From contig CAMHDG010000054.1 of the NCBI GenBank assembly GCA_946183815.1, positions 1 through 8,633 on the forward strand: DNA of 8,633 nt, in the 5' to 3' direction. Under the pieces are notes generated by a model. That model was not told the origin of the DNA and made no database searches. It saw nothing but the letters and a program-made list of their open reading frames with translations. Of the stretch, positions 6,765 to 8,633 are shown piece by piece. The stretch comes from an uncultured bacterium. GTDB lineage: Bacteria > Cyanobacteriota > Vampirovibrionia > Gastranaerophilales > Gastranaerophilaceae. The position numbers were made by a program, and so were the translations under genes. Every line of letters begins with the position of its first letter. Positions within the stretch are counted from its first letter, which is position 1.

Positions 6765-7490
6765 ATGGTTTTAGGAGTAAGTGATTTTGATAGCGTAAAT
6801 TTAACGACAACGGCAGGAGTTACCGGTAATGCGGATACATTAGGCGGTGCTATTTCTGCATCAGTTCCGGTTGGTTTTGGGAAATATGGGAGTCTATATA
6901 ATACATCAACTTTTACGGCGGCAAAATCTTCTCCTGAAGAAAATAAGCACGCCGGTCATTTAGGACTTTCTTCAGAGTTGCACTATACAAATTTTGATGA
7001 ATATTCTTCTGCTCCATTTGTTGATGCGTACGTTGGTGCTGAAATTTCGGGTAACCAGACATATAACCAAACAAGAGATTATGGAGTAGATGTAGGTTTA
7101 TATGCAGGTGTCGCAAGAACACAAGAGGGAACTCCTGTATTAGTGCCAAAATTTGGTCCACATCTTGCTATTGATGCAAGTGAACGAGAAAACAGTCATT
7201 TTTCAGTTGATGCCGCATTAACTGCAGGACTTGCTGTTGGTACTCAATTGCGTGATGCTGAAACAAGTTTATATGCATACGGCAGAGGTTATCAGGAATT
7301 AACAAACAGAAAAAATCTTCATACAGAAGTTGGAGTCGGACTTGGAAAACCGGTTAATATATTCGGTGCAGAGGTGAATATTAGTGCCGAAGTGGGCTAT
7401 GGCAAAAACTGGAGTGGCGGAACTACAAACAATTACGTGAAAAAACAAGATGGGTTTGCAGGTAGAATCGGTGTTTCAATAGATTTATAG
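6765..7490 (+). CDS. glycine-rich beta-strand protein, barrel-like
   Basis: I choose the ATG at 6765 (241 residues) because AGGAG sits eight bases upstream. A longer open frame from 6672 would start before the predicted promoter and has no ribosome site. The protein is rich in G, S, T, N and aromatics, in strands of alternating polarity separated by short turns (for example SAPFVDAYVGAEISG, GVDVGLYAGVA, FSVDAALTAGLAVG, TEVGVGLGKPV, NISAEVGYGKNW, GRIGVSIDL). That pattern is typical of outer-membrane beta-barrels. However, no Sec signal peptide is present and the last residue is leucine rather than an aromatic. It may be a barrel exported by another route, a barrel with an unusual start, or a soluble beta-rich protein. 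A palindrome and promoter lie upstream and a bidirectional terminator follows. Confidence 0.85.
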   Translation: MVLGVSDFDSVNLTTTAGVTGNADTLGGAISASVPVGFGKYGSLYNTSTFTAAKSSPEENKHAGHLGLSSELHYTNFDEYSSAPFVDAYVGAEISGNQTYNQTRDYGVDVGLYAGVARTQEGTPVLVPKFGPHLAIDASERENSHFSVDAALTAGLAVGTQLRDAETSLYAYGRGYQELTNRKNLHTEVGVGLGKPVNIFGAEVNISAEVGYGKNWSGGTTNNYVKKQDGFAGRIGVSIDL

Positions 7491-7512
7491 TGTCAAATGT
7501 TTTTATGGAAAT

Positions 7513-7551
7513 AAAAATAGCCTCTATATATTAATATAGGGGCTATTTTTT
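7513..7551. terminator. bidirectional intrinsic terminator
   Basis: A 17-bp stem (7513-7529 and 7534-7550, with one G-T wobble) and a four-base loop have A5 on the left flank and T6 on the right. It therefore carries a T-run in both directions. It lies between the convergent barrel-like gene (+) and the 80-codon gene (-), so it can end both transcripts. Confidence 0.85.
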
Positions 7552-7567
7552 GATGTTAAATTCAATT

Positions 7568-7810
7568 TTAAGCAAGATAGCAAACAGAACCTGCATTTAA
7601 TTGAGCGATTTTTTCAAGACCTTCTTGGATTTTGTAACCTGCTAATTCCATTGCTTCGGCTGTTGTAAGGTTACCGTTGTCGCCTTTTTGGGAGAGTTCG
7701 TTTTTGCGAATTTCCTGTTTAGCAATCTTGCGTTGACGATAGCAATCTCTAAAGTCATCCATTGGTCTGCGTTGACTTACGATTGCGCAACTTCCCGCAC
7801 TTTCAGACAT
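7568..7810 (-). CDS. small hypothetical protein, 80 residues
   Basis: The ATG at 7810 is preceded on the minus strand by GGAGG with a nine-base spacer, a strong ribosome site that supports a real gene. The product is soluble and mostly helical. A basic segment (QRKIAKQEIRKNELSQ, 26-41) is followed by a helical part (TTAEAMELAGYKIQEGLEKIAQL, 49-71). There are three cysteines, near both ends (C8, C23, C77). The DNA- or RNA-binding look of the basic helix is only suggestive. I do not recognise the family. It shares a bidirectional terminator with the upstream convergent gene and faces a long spacer on its 5' side. Confidence 0.75.
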   Translation of the reverse strand: MSESAGSCAIVSQRRPMDDFRDCYRQRKIAKQEIRKNELSQKGDNGNLTTAEAMELAGYKIQEGLEKIAQLNAGSVCYLA

Positions 7811-8088
7811 AAATGCCTACCTCCATATGATTTAACACACTACATGCATGCCTGCACATTTATATTAAGTAAATTTATTAGAATAAATTGCGACTTTGCA
7901 TAGAAAACGAAACAAAACTTAAAAATATTTTGGCTCAAAGGCATGTCCTGTCATGGTTTTGGGAGTTGTCAATAATTTATTAAGTTTTGTGAATGGCTAT
8001 AATTCAGTAAAATAGACAATATTAGAAAAAACTTTAAAATTCATGCAAAAACATGAAAAATAGGGCTTGCTTTTTAAAATTGAGGTAG
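7811..8088. other. AT-rich spacer without a recognised gene
   Basis: This holds the 5' side of the 80-codon minus-strand gene. Visible items are the GGAGG ribosome site of that gene (near 7820-7824), a near-palindrome TGCATGCCTGCA (7845-7856), a minus-strand TATAAA (7864-7859) that could serve that gene, and an isolated plus-strand TATAAT (7998-8003) without a good -35. No tRNA, no terminator and no further coding frame with a ribosome site is evident. Confidence 0.5.
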
Positions 8089-8094
8089 TAATAT
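8067..8094 (+). promoter_or_regulatory. possible promoter of the structured RNA candidate
   Basis: TTGCTT (8067-8072) and TAATAT (8089-8094) are separated by 16 bases and would place the start at about 8101, the very base before the outer stem of the RNA candidate. The -35 match is only three of six and the area is AT-rich. The coincidence of position is the main support. Confidence 0.35.
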
Positions 8095-8100
8095 ATATAT

Positions 8101-8206
8101 TGTGGCTGGGACACAGAGGAACTCGGCAAACGGTTCAAAGATTAGCCGGTATAAATAGCAAAAGGCTTACCGTTTGAGGGGATGATGATGAAACTAGAGC
8201 CACCGA
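8101..8206 (+). ncRNA. candidate structured RNA, unassigned
   Basis: This GC-richer island lies in an AT-rich spacer. An outer stem pairs GTGGCT (8102-8107) with AGCCAC (8198-8203). An inner 8-bp stem pairs CAAACGGT (8127-8134) with ACCGTTTG (8169-8176). Inside it AGCC (8144-8147) can pair with GGCT (8164-8167). A competing pairing, CGGTA (8147-8151) with TACCG (8168-8172), could form a switch. Nested stems with possible promoter boxes ending at the outer stem suggest an independent small RNA or a cis-regulatory element. I compared it mentally with GEMM/c-di-GMP-I, SAM, tmRNA, RNase P, SRP and hammerhead consensus features; it fits none convincingly. Confidence 0.5.
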
Positions 8207-8220
8207 CGAACATTAAATAA
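8182..8220 (+). CDS. possible 12-codon micro-ORF overlapping the RNA
   Basis: Three consecutive ATG codons (8182, 8185, 8188) open a frame ending at TAA 8218-8220. The peptide is MMMKLEPPTNIK, or 10 residues if the third ATG is used. GAGGGG at 8176-8181 is a Shine-Dalgarno-like sequence, well spaced for the third ATG. The 3' arm of the RNA's outer stem lies inside this frame, so translation would disrupt the stem. It could be a leader peptide or chance. Confidence 0.25.
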   Translation: MMMKLEPPTNIK

Positions 8221-8242
8221 ATAAAATTGAGTCGAGTTAAGA

Positions 8243-8298
8243 AATGTAAACTAAAAATAAAAATAATTGCTTGACAAAAATTTTTAAAGAGATATGAT
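8243..8298 (+). promoter_or_regulatory. rrn operon promoter with A/T-rich upstream element
   Basis: A perfect -35 TTGACA (8271-8276), a 16-base spacer and TATGAT (8293-8298, five of six) give a strong sigma70-type promoter. A run of A-rich sequence at 8243-8268 fits an UP element. The transcript would start near 8305, about 230 bases ahead of the 16S gene. A short 4-bp hairpin (8307-8319) lies right after the start. Confidence 0.8.
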
Positions 8299-8377
8299 AG
8301 ATAAGCGCGATAAATTCGCAAGAGAAACACTAGCAAGCGGAGATTTAGAATAGTATAGTTTGCTATGTAAAAAAAGA

Positions 8378-8400
8378 AGTTCTCGAACATTGAAAATAGA
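8378..8400 (+). promoter_or_regulatory. boxA-like antitermination element in rrn leader
   Basis: The stretch GTTCTCGAACATTGAAAATA resembles the GTTCTTTGAAAACT boxA-type sequence of rRNA leaders in many bacteria, with an insertion-like difference in the middle. It lies between the promoter and the 16S gene, where Nus-factor antitermination sites are expected. The match is partial. Confidence 0.4.
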
Positions 8401-8413
8401 ATAGCTGAAAACA

Positions 8414-8430
8414 ACATAACTAGTTTATGT
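8414..8430 (+). other. small rrn leader hairpin
   Basis: ACATAA (8414-8419) pairs with TTATGT (8425-8430) around a five-base loop. The right arm, with its neighbours AGTTTATGT (8422-8430), is also the exact complement of ACATAAACT at 8521-8529. The element can therefore form a local hairpin or a long-range pairing that brackets the next hairpin. Confidence 0.4.
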
Positions 8431-8489
8431 GACAATATACTTGTTGATTTCAAAAATGACAGACAACGCAATTAAATTAAAGTCGAGCA

Positions 8490-8515
8490 GTTTATCAAGT
8501 TAGCCCTTGATAAAC
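8490..8515 (+). other. perfect 10-bp hairpin just upstream of 16S
   Basis: GTTTATCAAG (8490-8499) and CTTGATAAAC (8506-8515) form a perfect stem with a six-base loop. It ends 19 bases before the 16S start. No T-run follows, so it is not a terminator. It likely takes part in leader folding and rRNA processing. Confidence 0.7.
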
Positions 8516-8534
8516 GATGGACATAAACTTTCTG

Positions 8535-8633
8535 ACAATGGAGAGTTTGATCCTGGCTCAGGACGAACGCTGGCGGCATGCTTCATACATGCAAGTCGAA
8601 CGATAAGGTCTCTTCGGAGATACATAAGTGGCG
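8535..8633 (+). rRNA. rrs: 16S ribosomal RNA, 5' end only
   Basis: The universal start region AGAGTTTGATCCTGGCTCAG lies at 8542-8561. It is followed by GACGAACGCTGGCGG and the CATGCAAGTCGAACG segment. Aligning with the E. coli numbering puts base 1 near 8535. The first variable helix is short, with a TCTC-TTCG-GAGA hairpin at 8609-8620. The gene runs off the window end. A full-length 16S would identify the organism. Confidence 0.97.

Noticed and set aside
7688..7903. Plus-strand 71-codon frame
   Set aside because: It lies opposite the better supported 80-codon gene and has no Shine-Dalgarno sequence.
8101..8206. Assignment of the structured element to a c-di-GMP-I riboswitch (GGCAAAC match)
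   Set aside because: Only the GGCAAAC string resembles the consensus; the GACGCAAAGC-type core and the tetraloop-receptor layout are missing and no gene with a matching expression platform follows.
8142..8471. Minus-strand 109-codon open frame across the rrn promoter and leader
   Set aside because: It covers the rrn promoter and leader, has F/L/I-rich composition typical of AT-rich noncoding DNA, and lacks a ribosome site.
1..8633. CRISPR array, transposon ends, tRNA genes
   Set aside because: No spaced direct repeats of CRISPR type, no transposase or integrase frame with terminal inverted repeats, and no tRNA-like cloverleaf was seen.

Overview
The window is an AT-rich bacterial segment that ends in the first ~99 bases of a 16S rRNA gene. 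Three traits suggest a gut-type member of the Vampirovibrionia/Melainabacteria (Candidatus Gastranaerophilales), the non-photosynthetic sister group of Cyanobacteria. These are a triple-SLH-domain exported protein, several orphan proteins whose disordered N-termini carry short 'VxF' motifs (VNFTAMK, VGFTSS, VSFRS), and strongly AT-biased codon use. This placement rests on pattern recognition; a full 16S sequence would settle it.

Layout. Positions 1-153 hold the C-terminal end of an unidentified protein. At 188-1534 (+) is an orphan protein with a 'HWCT' central region and four exact-length 20-residue repeats at its C-terminus. It meets, tail to tail and with a 4-bp stop-codon overlap, an exported SLH-domain protein on the minus strand (1531-2676). 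A 109-bp divergent spacer separates the SLH gene from a TPR-plus-glycosyltransferase-fold protein (2786-4441, +). Three more plus-strand genes follow: a cytosolic-looking coiled-coil protein (4540-5625) closed by a strong terminator, an HExxH putative zinc metalloprotease (5723-6634), and a glycine-rich beta-strand protein resembling an outer-membrane barrel (6765-7490). A bidirectional terminator separates the last of these from a small convergent gene of 80 codons (7568-7810, -).

From 7811 to 8534 no protein gene of normal size is seen. This stretch contains a candidate structured RNA (about 8101-8206) with possible promoter boxes, an overlapping 12-codon micro-ORF with a Shine-Dalgarno-like sequence, a good sigma70-type rrn promoter (TTGACA-16-TATGAT), and an rrn leader with a boxA-like element and a perfect 10-bp hairpin. 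The 16S gene begins at about 8535.

How the parts relate. Most of the genes look like single-gene units with their own expression signals rather than one operon. The recurring theme is envelope or interaction functions: S-layer homology, TPR/glycosyl transfer, protease, and barrel-like protein. No defence system, CRISPR array, transposon or phage structural cluster is visible. The least explained element is the structured RNA candidate just upstream of the rRNA promoter.
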